Below are positions 7,695-14,054 of a DNA stretch of 14,054 bases, piece after piece (position 1 is the stretch's first letter; each line of letters begins with the position of its first letter). Location of the stretch: contig CAKRMZ010000037.1 of assembly GCA_934365155.1 (NCBI GenBank), forward strand, positions 1-14,054, read 5' to 3'. The notes under the pieces are model-generated. The model ran no database searches. It was not told the origin of the DNA and worked only from the letters and a program-made list of their open reading frames with translations. The position numbers were made by a program, and so were the translations under genes. The DNA comes from an uncultured Eubacteriales bacterium. GTDB taxonomy: Bacteria; Bacillota; Clostridia; Oscillospirales; CAG-272.

Positions 7695-8138
7695 TCACCT
7701 CCAAAACTTAAGCAAAGGAAAGATTATGCAAAAAAGGCTTAGCACACTGTGCATTACAGTGAACACCACCCGATCCGCAAAATCTATTTCGGAGCGAAAC
7801 GATGCGCTGTTTATCAGGATATTTGTATTCAGAAACACATCTAAAAAGAAAAGAACGGAGAACGCAATAATAATTGCGGCATTGATTAATAAAATAATTC
7901 TTTTTGCAGTGGAATTTTTTTGAATCCTGTTTCTGTTACTTTTCGTAAACTGAGTCTTCAGCGTATCATGAGTGTTTTCGGGTTGCAAAGTAAAGGACGG
8001 AGCGGTCGGATTTTTCTTTTCATTCAAGAGCTTTTCAGACTCGGCTTGAATTTCTTTGCACTTTTCACTTGCCGCATAAATGCTGATAATTTCATTTCGC
8101 ATTTGATTTAACTGATCCAGTGCAATATCTCTTTCCAT
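7695..8138 (-). CDS. Hypothetical protein with N-terminal helix and two C-terminal membrane segments
   Basis: Unrecognised protein of 147 residues. Residues 1-42 are charged and look like an amphipathic helix or short coiled coil; 43-78 are polar, Asn/Thr/Lys-rich and probably a flexible linker; two membrane segments follow at about 81-103 and 122-145, with a short loop of about 18 residues between them. This is roughly the mirror image of its downstream neighbour, which has membrane segments first and helices after. The ATG at 8138 has GAGGTGA six bases upstream. Its TGA overlaps the next gene's ribosome binding site. The region is more AT-rich than the metabolic genes around it. The pair probably works together at the membrane; no function can be assigned. 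Confidence 0.75.
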   Translation of the reverse strand: MERDIALDQLNQMRNEIISIYAASEKCKEIQAESEKLLNEKKNPTAPSFTLQPENTHDTLKTQFTKSNRNRIQKNSTAKRIILLINAAIIIAFSVLFFLDVFLNTNILINSASFRSEIDFADRVVFTVMHSVLSLFCIIFPLLKFWR

Positions 8139-8312
8139 AGCAGATCACCTCGCAAATATTATATTGTTTTCTCAGTCAAAATCCTCTCCCGATTATTGTC
8201 AATACCCTTTTTTGTCCGATTTGTCTTGTTATTTTAGTCCGAAGCAACGAAGGCGATATAACTCGGGTGAAAGGAAATATATATCCATCAACCATTGTTT
8301 TTTTCCTTATAA

Positions 8313-8341
8313 ATTATACAATATATTTTTTAATTGTGCAA
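8313..8341 (-). promoter_or_regulatory. Possible promoter of the membrane-protein pair
   Basis: On the minus strand TATAAT (8313-8318) lies 17 bases after TTGCAC (8336-8341), a poor -35. It would give a leader of about 165 bases. The stretch 8139-8414 otherwise holds no credible gene: it is AT-rich, with short chance reading frames only. A second TATAAT at 8158-8163 is closer but lacks a -35 and would leave almost no leader. Confidence 0.3.
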
Positions 8342-8414
8342 CTACTAAAACATCGCATATCCGTCATACTGAATTTCGGTGCAAACACGTTTCTTGAGCA
8401 CGTACATCCAACGC

Positions 8415-8455
8415 AAAAAACGGAAGCGGAACCATTGGTCCGACTTCCGTTTTTT
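8415..8455 (-). terminator. Rho-independent terminator of the murD/methionine gamma-lyase-like unit
   Basis: Arms 8415-8426 and 8444-8455 form a 12-bp stem of CGGAAG plus an A6/T6 extension, and the intervening bases add a further imperfect inner stem. The A6 run reads as U6 on the minus strand, so it terminates the unit ending at 8496. The T6 on the other side would make it work in the plus direction too, although no plus-strand gene approaches it. Confidence 0.82.
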
Positions 8456-8495
8456 ATTCCGAATTTATTGATCAAATACGGCCAAAAAGCATGAC

Positions 8496-9743
8496 TTATT
8501 GGTGCTTTATAATTCGATCTGCCGCTGCCGCGATTGCAAGTCGGCCGCTCTCATAGGTAAGACCGCCTTGAAAAAACGCGGTATACGGGGGACGCAGCGG
8601 ACCGTCTGCCGATAGTTCAATCGAAGCACCCTGCACAAATGCGCCCGCCGCCATAATCACAGGATTATCATATCCCGGCATGTCCCAGGGCTCCGGTGTC
8701 ACGAATGCATCCACCGGTGATGCTGACTGAATTCCCCGGCAAAATTCACAAAGTTTTTCAGGCAAATGAAATGTCACGGTCTCAATAATATCGGAACGGA
8801 AATCATTGAATTTCGGTGACACCTCAAAGCCGAGCGCATCAAATACATAGGCCGCCAAAACTGCTGTTTTAAGAGCTTGAGATACCGTATGAGGCGCATA
8901 AAACAGCCCGCGGTACATATTTTTATTTTGTCCGAGCGAGGCCCCGCACTCTGCTCCGATTCCGGGTGAGGTTAAGCGTGCGGCAGCCAAATCAACGGCC
9001 TCTTGAGTTCCGGCTAGATATCCCCCGCTCTCCGCAAATCCGCCGCCCGGGTTTTTAATCAGAGAACCGATCAAAAGATCGGCTTTCGGCTCGCTTTCTT
9101 CTACAAATTCACCGTAGCAGTTATCCACTACAAAAAAAGCGTTGGAATGCTTCTTCACCAAATCATAAATGCGGTTAATCTGCTCGCAGCTTAGGGCATA
9201 GCGTTGCTCATAGCCGCGGGAGCGCTGAAGATAAACGACTTTGACACCGGAGTCGGAATTTAAAATCTGGAGCAGCTTGTCGGTTTGAACCTGGCTGTCC
9301 GGTGTTAAATCAAGCTGACGATACCGGACTCCGAAATCCTTTAAGGAGCCGTTTCCTTCCGCTCCGCTAATGCCGATAACTTCATTTAAAGTATCATACG
9401 GCTTCCCGGTAACCGAAAGAAGTGTGTCGCCGGGACGCAAAAGCCCAAATAAGCCAATGGTCAGTGCATGAGTCCCGCTTACGATATGCGGTCGAACCAG
9501 TGCCGCTTCCGTTCCGAACACATCGGCATACAATAAATCCAATTTATCTCTTCCCGCATCTCCGTAACCGTATCCGCTGGACGGAATAAAATCCGTTTCA
9601 CTGACACGCCGTGCTGCCATTGCATCCATAACCTGCTCCGTACGCAAACGAGAAATTCGCTCAATGTTTTTAAAAATCGCTTCTAATTCTCTTTCTGCCC
9701 GGTCAATCAAATGCATAATCTCTGCCGAAAAGCGCGTTGTCAT
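8496..9743 (-). CDS. PLP-dependent methionine gamma-lyase / aluminium-resistance family protein
   Basis: A 415-residue member of the fold-type I PLP enzymes grouped as Met_gamma_lyase (PF06838, COG4100, the YnbB-like family once named after aluminium resistance). Visible marks are SSGYGYGDAGRDKLD near 55-69, the HIVSGTHAL segment near 85-93 that follows the cofactor-phosphate region, a VVDNCYGEF segment with the Asp expected to pair with the PLP ring nitrogen, and SLIKNPGGG with Lys230 as the likely Schiff-base lysine. The family is common in Firmicutes, but its physiological substrate is poorly settled; gamma- or beta-elimination from sulfur amino acids is the usual inference. The ATG at 9743 has GGGAGA upstream. 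It begins 28 bases after murD and shares its transcript, though I see no metabolic link between them. Confidence 0.9.
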   Translation of the reverse strand: MTTRFSAEIMHLIDRAERELEAIFKNIERISRLRTEQVMDAMAARRVSETDFIPSSGYGYGDAGRDKLDLLYADVFGTEAALVRPHIVSGTHALTIGLFGLLRPGDTLLSVTGKPYDTLNEVIGISGAEGNGSLKDFGVRYRQLDLTPDSQVQTDKLLQILNSDSGVKVVYLQRSRGYEQRYALSCEQINRIYDLVKKHSNAFFVVDNCYGEFVEESEPKADLLIGSLIKNPGGGFAESGGYLAGTQEAVDLAAARLTSPGIGAECGASLGQNKNMYRGLFYAPHTVSQALKTAVLAAYVFDALGFEVSPKFNDFRSDIIETVTFHLPEKLCEFCRGIQSASPVDAFVTPEPWDMPGYDNPVIMAAGAFVQGASIELSADGPLRPPYTAFFQGGLTYESGRLAIAAAADRIIKHQ

Positions 9744-9771
9744 ATTTTATCTCCCTTATCTTTTTAATCTC

Positions 9772-11193
9772 TTAAAGCTCCATTACCAAGCTTTTAAAGA
9801 AGCGTCCGCGTGCAGCAAAATTTTCAAATGCATCAAAGCTTGCACAAGCCGGAGACAAAATCACAACATCTCCTTTATGCGCAATTTTGGATGCGGTTTT
9901 TACCGCTTCATGAAATTCTTTTTCGAAATATAGCGGTAGCTTTTTAAAATCAAAATTGGGGTTGTTCATGATCGCATCACCGATTTTTTGTGCGGTAGCA
10001 CCAGTCAAAACAACCGCCCGCGCACGCTCAATCAGCACCTCTGCAAGCGGCTCAAACGGAATATGCTTATCATAACCTCCGCAAATAACAATCGGCCGTT
10101 CGGAAAAAGATCGCAGTGCCGCCGCCGTTCGCGTAGGACTGGTATCAATCGAACTGTTAAAATAACGCACACCGTCTTTTTCACGGACCAATTCCAGACG
10201 ATGCTCCACGCCGCCGAACTCCCGCGCAACAGTCCGCACAGAATCGACCGAAACTTCTCCCCATAAGGCTAAAATTGCCGCCATATAGTTTTGGACATTG
10301 TGAATGCCCGGCAGACGGATCTCATCCCGACTCATAATTGCATGACTGCCGTTTTCATCCGAAACCGTCAACACATCCTTGTCAAGATATGCACAAAGCT
10401 CCGTTTTCGGAAGGCTCTCGAGAGTCAAGGCTGTTGAGAAGCAGCAGGATTTGCCGGGGGTATGTCCGATAAAGCCGGCTGTCACCGAATTATCTGCATT
10501 TAAAACAATGCGGTCCGAGCTCTTTTGATATGCAAAAATGTTCGTTTTGGCATCAATATATTCCTGCATATCAACATGGAAATTGAGATGATTCGGTGTA
10601 ATGTTGGTCACTACCGCAATATCCGGCGATTGCCTCATCGTCTGAAGCTGAAAGCTGGATAATTCCAAAACAGCAACATCTTGGCTGCTCATTTGGGGTG
10701 TTTCGGCAAGCAGAGGTTTTCCGATATTCCCGCCTAAAAAGACCTTGCTCTTCGAACCGGTGCGCCGGAACTCCTCTTTCAAAATTTCAGAAATCAACGT
10801 AGTAGTAGTGGTTTTTCCGTCGCTTCCCGTCACGGCAACGATCTTGCAGGGGCAAACCTCAAAGAACAGCTCCATCTCTGAACTGAGCACCGCTCCCCGC
10901 TTGACTGCCTCGGCAATCTGCGGAGTATCAAAGCGAATTCCCGGTGTTTTCAGAATAAAATCTTCATGGATATCATCAAGATACCGCTCGCCCAAAACAA
11001 GCTTTACATTCTTTGCACGGAGGGCCGTGGCCAAATCCCCCAAGGCCTGTTCGTCTTTTTTGTCGCGGGCAACCACAAAAGCTCCCATATCAAGCAAAAA
11101 ATCAATGAGCGGCGTATTGCTCACTCCGATACCGATAACAGATACTGTTTTTTTGCAAAAGCGTTCTTTTAGCTGTTCCAAAGTTATTTTCAT
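9772..11193 (-). CDS. murD: UDP-N-acetylmuramoyl-L-alanine--D-glutamate ligase MurD
   Basis: Cytoplasmic Mur ligase that adds D-glutamate to UDP-MurNAc-L-alanine with ATP, the second amino-acid step of the peptidoglycan stem peptide. The 473-residue protein has all three domains: an N-terminal Rossmann-like UDP-binding domain (VIGIGVSN near 19-26), the central ATPase domain with the P-loop GSDGKTT at 123-129, ELSSFQLQ and TNITPNHLNFH, and the C-terminal domain with GVEHRLE, NSSIDTSPTRT and LSPACASFDAFENFAARG. The NSSIDTSPTRT segment stands where enterobacterial MurD has DSKATN; I take it for the clostridial variant. The ATG at 11193 has AGGAAAGGG upstream. The gene stands outside the usual mra/mur division cluster here, its neighbours being amino-acid enzymes, which suggests a dispersed mur gene set. 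Function is secure. Confidence 0.96.
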   Translation of the reverse strand: MKITLEQLKERFCKKTVSVIGIGVSNTPLIDFLLDMGAFVVARDKKDEQALGDLATALRAKNVKLVLGERYLDDIHEDFILKTPGIRFDTPQIAEAVKRGAVLSSEMELFFEVCPCKIVAVTGSDGKTTTTTLISEILKEEFRRTGSKSKVFLGGNIGKPLLAETPQMSSQDVAVLELSSFQLQTMRQSPDIAVVTNITPNHLNFHVDMQEYIDAKTNIFAYQKSSDRIVLNADNSVTAGFIGHTPGKSCCFSTALTLESLPKTELCAYLDKDVLTVSDENGSHAIMSRDEIRLPGIHNVQNYMAAILALWGEVSVDSVRTVAREFGGVEHRLELVREKDGVRYFNSSIDTSPTRTAAALRSFSERPIVICGGYDKHIPFEPLAEVLIERARAVVLTGATAQKIGDAIMNNPNFDFKKLPLYFEKEFHEAVKTASKIAHKGDVVILSPACASFDAFENFAARGRFFKSLVMEL

Positions 11194-11261
11194 CTTGATC
11201 CCTTTCCTGCTCTGTCAAAGAATATCTCTTTCGACACAAACTTTGAAAATAATAATGCTTC

Positions 11262-11267
11262 ATTATA
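11262..11267 (-). promoter_or_regulatory. Possible -10 element upstream of murD
   Basis: A perfect TATAAT on the minus strand about 70 bases before the murD ATG, downstream of the terminator closing the DUF4364 unit. No good -35 box lies 16-18 bases upstream (closest is GATAAA-like), so the promoter is tentative, but murD needs one somewhere in 11194-11325. Confidence 0.35.
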
Positions 11268-11325
11268 TGCCGATATAACCCGATTTATCTCATACAAACC
11301 GACTGAAGCCGGTGCACAAAAGCGC

Positions 11326-11368
11326 AAAAAACCGGCTTTATTTGCAAATACATACAAAAAAGCCGATT
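11326..11368 (-). terminator. Terminator downstream of the DUF4364 gene, with an alternative pairing arm
   Basis: In the minus direction arm A (11368-11359, AATCGGCTTT) pairs over 10 bp, one G-U included, with arm B (11339-11330, AAAGCCGGTT), followed by a T run to 11326. The loop contains the palindrome ATTTGCAAAT. Arm B can instead pair with arm C further on (11313-11306, ACCGGCTT). Confidence 0.7.
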
Positions 11369-11376
11369 TATGAAAC

Positions 11377-11928
11377 TCAAAACGGAACAATTTCATCGGT
11401 TGCCTTATTTTTCAAAATGGATAAAATAGCCCGACTCATTTCATCCGGACGCATATCAAAATTGCGTTCAATCCATTCCGCTTCATCTTGCGTTTCCGTA
11501 CAAACCGATAATTTTAAAACGGGGCGATTATTTTTATAATAATTGCACCAAAACTGATAACCGCCGTTTAAATCCGGCTCCACACCAAACCGAATATCGG
11601 AATTCTTTTTTTTGAGCTCCAACAGCATAAACGCATTTTTTTTTGCGCTTTCCTTGGTCATGTTCAGCAAAGTGCTCTCTAAACTGTCCACCGTCTCCGA
11701 TCCCAAAGCTGTTAACTGATAGAAAGTATGGTTTTCTTTTTCAAGCAGACGGATATGCCCGGTCTTCACAAGCTCCGGAAAACAATCCAAAAAATCAAAC
11801 GGAGATACGATTCCGTTTTGCACAACGATATCGTTGATGTCAACGAAGTCCAGTGGCTCTCCAACCGCTTTCATTAAATATAAGATAAATATTTTTATAT
11901 CATTTCGATCTGTCAGCGGTGCCTGCAA
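11377..11928 (-). CDS. DUF4364 family protein (winged-helix-like)
   Basis: A 183-residue cytosolic protein matching the clostridial DUF4364 family (PF14277), whose members have an N-terminal winged-helix-like half and are presumed regulators, without a known target. The first 75 or so residues (DIKIFILYLMKAVGEPLDFVDINDIVV through YQLTALGSETVD) fit a PadR/MarR-like helical reader fold; the C-terminal half is a mixed alpha/beta region. The start is a TTG at 11928: GGGAGG at 11936-11941 lies 7 bases upstream and no ATG competes nearby, the next Met being residue 19. It follows aspartate kinase by 34 bases in the same direction and precedes a terminator, so it is the second gene of that unit. Whether it regulates the kinase is unknown. 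Confidence 0.85.
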   Translation of the reverse strand: MQAPLTDRNDIKIFILYLMKAVGEPLDFVDINDIVVQNGIVSPFDFLDCFPELVKTGHIRLLEKENHTFYQLTALGSETVDSLESTLLNMTKESAKKNAFMLLELKKKNSDIRFGVEPDLNGGYQFWCNYYKNNRPVLKLSVCTETQDEAEWIERNFDMRPDEMSRAILSILKNKATDEIVPF

Positions 11929-11962
11929 TGTAAAACCTCCCTTTTCTTTTCACAAGCCGGTT

Positions 11963-13279
11963 TTAAGAAACAAATTCCGTATAAATAGCACTCAGAGTTT
12001 TCTCGAAATCGGTTTCGTCCACGCCGATGATGATATTGATCTCGCTGGAGCCCTGATCAATCATTCGAATATTTACATCCGATGCCGAAATCGCGTTAAA
12101 GACACGAGCTGCGGTTCCCTTTGCACGGCGCATATTCCGACCGACTACCGCCACAAGCGCCAGTCCGTCGTCAATGGAAATACTGTCCGGATTCACGGCG
12201 CGACATATCGCATTCATCAAATAGTCCATTTTATCCGCAATATCCTTGGTATTCACCACGACGCTCATTGTATCAATGCCGGAGGGCAAATGCTCAAAGC
12301 TGATATGCTCTTTTTCCAAAATCTCAAGCAACTTCCGACCGAAGCCGAGTTCCTGATTCATCATATCTTTTTCCAGAGTGATAACCGAAAATCCCTTTTT
12401 TCCGGCAATACCGGTAATAACGCCGTCATCGCCGGACTCATGTATATCCGTCGCCACAATCATAGTTCCCTTGTCCGCAGGGCGATTCGTATTTTTAATA
12501 TTGATCGGTATTCCGGCAATGCGCACCGGGAAAATAGCATCCTCATGCAATACCGTCGCTCCCATGTAAGAAAGCTCCCGGAGTTCATGATACGTAATCG
12601 TATCAATGGGACGGGGATTTTTTACAATACGCGGATCCGTCATCAAAAAGCCGGATACATCTGTCCAGTTTTCATAAAGCGTTGCATACGCGGCACGGGC
12701 CACAATCGAACCGGTAATATCCGATCCGCCGCGGGAAAAGGTTTTAATGGTATCATTCGGCATGGATCCGTAAAATCCGGGAATAACCGCACAAGTATAC
12801 TCTTTCAAGCGCTCTGACAGAATTTTCTGTGTATTCTCGGCATCAAATGTTCCATCCTCTTTGAAGAAAATCACCTCTGCCGCATCAATAAAATCATATC
12901 CAATATAGCTTGCAAACAAAATACCGTTCAAATATTCTCCGCGGGATGCCGCATAATCCCGTCCGGCCTTACTGATAAATGAATTTTTGATTGCCTTAAA
13001 TTCCTCGTTCAGCGAAACATTTAAATTCAAATCCTGAATAATACCGTTATAGCGCTCTTCGATTGCCGCAAAATATTCATCGATATTTTCACCTCTTGCC
13101 GCTTTCTCATAGCAGGTATAAAGCATATCCGTAACTTTGATATCATCCGAAAAACGCTTTCCGGGTGCGGAAACCACTACATAGCGGCGAGCAGGATCTG
13201 CCCTCACAATATCCGCCACCTTTTTAAATTGATTGGCATCGGCCAGTGAGCTCCCGCCGAATTTCACTACTTTAATCAC
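11963..13279 (-). CDS. Aspartate kinase (YclM/AK III-like)
   Basis: Phosphorylates L-aspartate to L-4-aspartyl phosphate, the entry step to lysine/diaminopimelate, threonine and methionine. The 438-residue protein starts VIKVVKFGGSS (Lys6, the phosphate-binding KFGGSS motif), continues with VVVSAPGKR, SRGEYLNG, FSRGGSDITG and a DPR segment in the kinase domain (about 1-290), and ends in two ACT domains (about 300-438) for allosteric control. Its sequence style (long insert, VSAPGKR) recalls Bacillus subtilis YclM, which is inhibited jointly by lysine and threonine; that property is only inferred here. The start is a GTG at 13279 with AAAGGAG 7 bases upstream; a TTG at 13312 has no ribosome site. 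A consensus promoter lies about 80 bases upstream. I see no lysine riboswitch or T-box in that short leader. Confidence 0.95.
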   Translation of the reverse strand: MIKVVKFGGSSLADANQFKKVADIVRADPARRYVVVSAPGKRFSDDIKVTDMLYTCYEKAARGENIDEYFAAIEERYNGIIQDLNLNVSLNEEFKAIKNSFISKAGRDYAASRGEYLNGILFASYIGYDFIDAAEVIFFKEDGTFDAENTQKILSERLKEYTCAVIPGFYGSMPNDTIKTFSRGGSDITGSIVARAAYATLYENWTDVSGFLMTDPRIVKNPRPIDTITYHELRELSYMGATVLHEDAIFPVRIAGIPINIKNTNRPADKGTMIVATDIHESGDDGVITGIAGKKGFSVITLEKDMMNQELGFGRKLLEILEKEHISFEHLPSGIDTMSVVVNTKDIADKMDYLMNAICRAVNPDSISIDDGLALVAVVGRNMRRAKGTAARVFNAISASDVNIRMIDQGSSEINIIIGVDETDFEKTLSAIYTEFVS

Positions 13280-13315
13280 TGTCTTTCTCCTTTCAGTGAG
13301 AAATATTATCAAAAA

Positions 13316-13335
13316 TTTGAATTTTCAAATTCAAA
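13316..13335. repeat. AT-rich palindrome in the aspartate kinase leader
   Basis: TTTGAATTT and AAATTCAAA form a 9-bp inverted repeat around two bases, within the transcribed leader between the promoter and the GTG start. It is too weak and lacks a T run for a terminator; as DNA it has the form of an operator for a dimeric repressor. Regulatory role is inference. Confidence 0.45.
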
Positions 13336-13357
13336 AATCAAAGCCGTATATAGAGAA

Positions 13358-13386
13358 ATTATATGAAAAAAATGTTTTTTTGTCAA
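13358..13386 (-). promoter_or_regulatory. Perfect-consensus sigma-A promoter of the aspartate kinase unit
   Basis: On the minus strand TTGACA (13381-13386), a 17-base spacer and TATAAT (13358-13363): twelve of twelve consensus bases. The spacer is mostly A and T runs. Transcription would start near 13351 and give a leader of about 70 bases. Such a strong promoter normally implies repression or attenuation control. Confidence 0.9.
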
Positions 13387-13451
13387 TACAAAAGCCTTTG
13401 AATTATCGCTTTCATCATAATAACACCGAAAATACGGGAAGAACAAGCCGT

Positions 13452-13480
13452 GCAAAAGCATAACAACAATGCCCTTTTGC
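13452..13480. repeat. Hairpin downstream of the dihydroorotase-like gene
   Basis: GCAAAAGCAT (13452-13461) pairs with ATGC (13469-13472) and TTTTGC (13475-13480), 10 bp with a two-base bulge. It lies about 54 bases after the dihydroorotase-like stop in the minus direction and may mark the end of that transcript, but no U tract follows, so it is not called a terminator. Confidence 0.4.
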
Positions 13481-13533
13481 TTTGAACAAAAACGCTTCCT
13501 GTCAGTTTACAGTGCGAAAAAGTTGCCATTTTA

Positions 13534-14054
13534 TTAACTGTTTTCACCCAGACGATAGTATTGATCCCCCAAAAAAATCCGATCAACCGTACCGAGCAGA
13601 GACATGCCGAGATAGGGCGTGTTAAATGACTTGCTTTGAATGTTGCTGCGCGAAAGGATTAATTCCTTATTCGTTGAAAACACACACAGAGAAATCGGCG
13701 TTCCGATGCAAAGAGTACCATATCCGTTTGATATGAGACCGGTAATTTTTGCAGCAGAAGAAGAAAGCAGATTGATCAAGCGGTAAATATCAATATACCC
13801 TTGGGCAACCAAATAGGTATAAGAAACGGCAAAAGCGGATTGCAAGCCGATCATACCGAACGCCGCCTGAGAAACAGGGCGCTTCTTTTCATATTCGGCG
13901 CAAGGACGATGTCGTGTACTGATTACATCGATCGTTCCGTCACAAATTCCTTCGATAATTGCTTCGGTATCCGCCTTGGAGCGAAGCGGTGGAAGCGTTT
14001 TTGCGGCGGAACCGTAAAAGAAGACATCATCCTCGGTGAGACTGAAATATTGCG
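13534..14054 (-). CDS. Dihydroorotase-like amidohydrolase, C-terminal part, probable non-catalytic variant (5' end outside window)
   Basis: The last 173 residues of a PyrC-type (class I) dihydroorotase homologue; the N-terminal part and start lie beyond the right edge. Recognisable family segments in order are a FSLTEDDV stretch, KTLPPLRSKADTEAIIEGI, GTIDVIS, FGMIGLQSAFAVSYTYLV and, near the end, SFNTPYLGMSLLGTV. The segment that is normally TDHAPH, giving the active-site Asp and a substrate-contacting His, reads TRHRPC (13906-13917 covers the inner four residues), and the substrate-binding Asn of KMNPPLR is Leu. GxxADLVLFD-type residues near the C terminus are also lost (GTPISLCVF). The frame is open throughout, so this is substitution, not frameshift. 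Known families include inactive dihydroorotase-like PyrC' proteins that serve as partners of aspartate transcarbamoylase. I infer a pseudo-enzyme; a divergent amidohydrolase is the alternative. Confidence 0.82.
   Translation of the reverse strand, partial: QYFSLTEDDVFFYGSAAKTLPPLRSKADTEAIIEGICDGTIDVISTRHRPCAEYEKKRPVSQAAFGMIGLQSAFAVSYTYLVAQGYIDIYRLINLLSSSAAKITGLISNGYGTLCIGTPISLCVFSTNKELILSRSNIQSKSFNTPYLGMSLLGTVDRIFLGDQYYRLGENS

Noticed and set aside
8158..8202. TATAAT at 8158-8163 with TTGACA (8197-8202) and TTGACT (8174-8179) upstream of the membrane-protein pair.
   Set aside because: Spacings of 33 and 10 bases do not fit sigma-A, and the resulting leader would be only about 12 bases.
8164..8494. 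Plus-strand frames of 77 and 75 codons in the intergenic region, one with a hydrophobic stretch.
   Set aside because: No proper ribosome binding site, no recognisable family, and the second reads through the terminator hairpin; hydrophobicity follows from AT-rich sequence.
11834..12817. A 327-codon open frame on the plus strand opposite aspartate kinase and the DUF4364 start.
   Set aside because: Same reasoning: the minus strand has clear family motifs and a good start here, and the antisense product has no domain-like features.
13280..13350. Lysine riboswitch or T-box ahead of aspartate kinase.
   Set aside because: The transcribed leader is only about 70 bases and lacks the conserved T-box sequence or a multi-helix fold.
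1..14054. CRISPR arrays, insertion sequences, tRNA or rRNA genes, phage modules.
   Set aside because: No spaced direct repeats, transposase motifs, terminal repeats or structural RNA signatures were seen anywhere in the window.

Overview
The window reads as a chromosomal segment of a low-to-mid GC Gram-positive anaerobe of the class Clostridia, most likely Oscillospirales/Ruminococcaceae-like. This rests on strong GGAG-type ribosome binding sites, sigma-A-type promoters with 17-bp spacers, a pyrophosphate-type phosphofructokinase, the clostridial pair of a B12-binding radical SAM protein and its DUF2344 partner, a DUF4364 regulator-like protein and a clostridial-style MurD. Genus cannot be fixed without a search. 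There is no phage, transposon, CRISPR array, rRNA or tRNA that I can see.

Layout. Positions 37-1005 (minus) and 1226-2473 (plus) are two divergent glycolytic genes: class II fructose-bisphosphate aldolase and a PPi-type phosphofructokinase. They make consecutive intermediates and share a 220-bp intergenic region with two back-to-back promoters and a perfect 10-bp inverted repeat. From 2546 to 6769 a tight plus-strand cluster follows: mtaB (tRNA methylthiotransferase), a B12-binding radical SAM protein, its radical-SAM-linked partner, and a small MazG-like nucleotide pyrophosphohydrolase. It ends at a strong bidirectional terminator (6836-6867).

Everything to the right is on the minus strand. 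Reading in the direction of transcription: a partial dihydroorotase-like gene entering from the right edge (14054-13534); aspartate kinase (13279-11963), driven by a perfect-consensus promoter, with a DUF4364 gene (11928-11377) behind it and then a terminator; murD (11193-9772) with a PLP-dependent methionine gamma-lyase/aluminium-resistance family gene (9743-8496), again closed by a terminator; and finally a two-gene unit of unrecognised membrane/coiled-coil proteins (8138-6950), converging on the plus-strand cluster.

Most of the window is core metabolism (glycolysis, aspartate-family amino acids, peptidoglycan precursor, tRNA modification). The parts most worth a second look are: the dihydroorotase-like protein, whose catalytic T-D-H-A-P-H motif reads T-R-H-R-P-C; the functionally unassigned radical SAM/DUF2344 pair, the former with a second CxxxCxxC motif at its C terminus; the unknown two-gene membrane module; and the shared fba/pfp control region.
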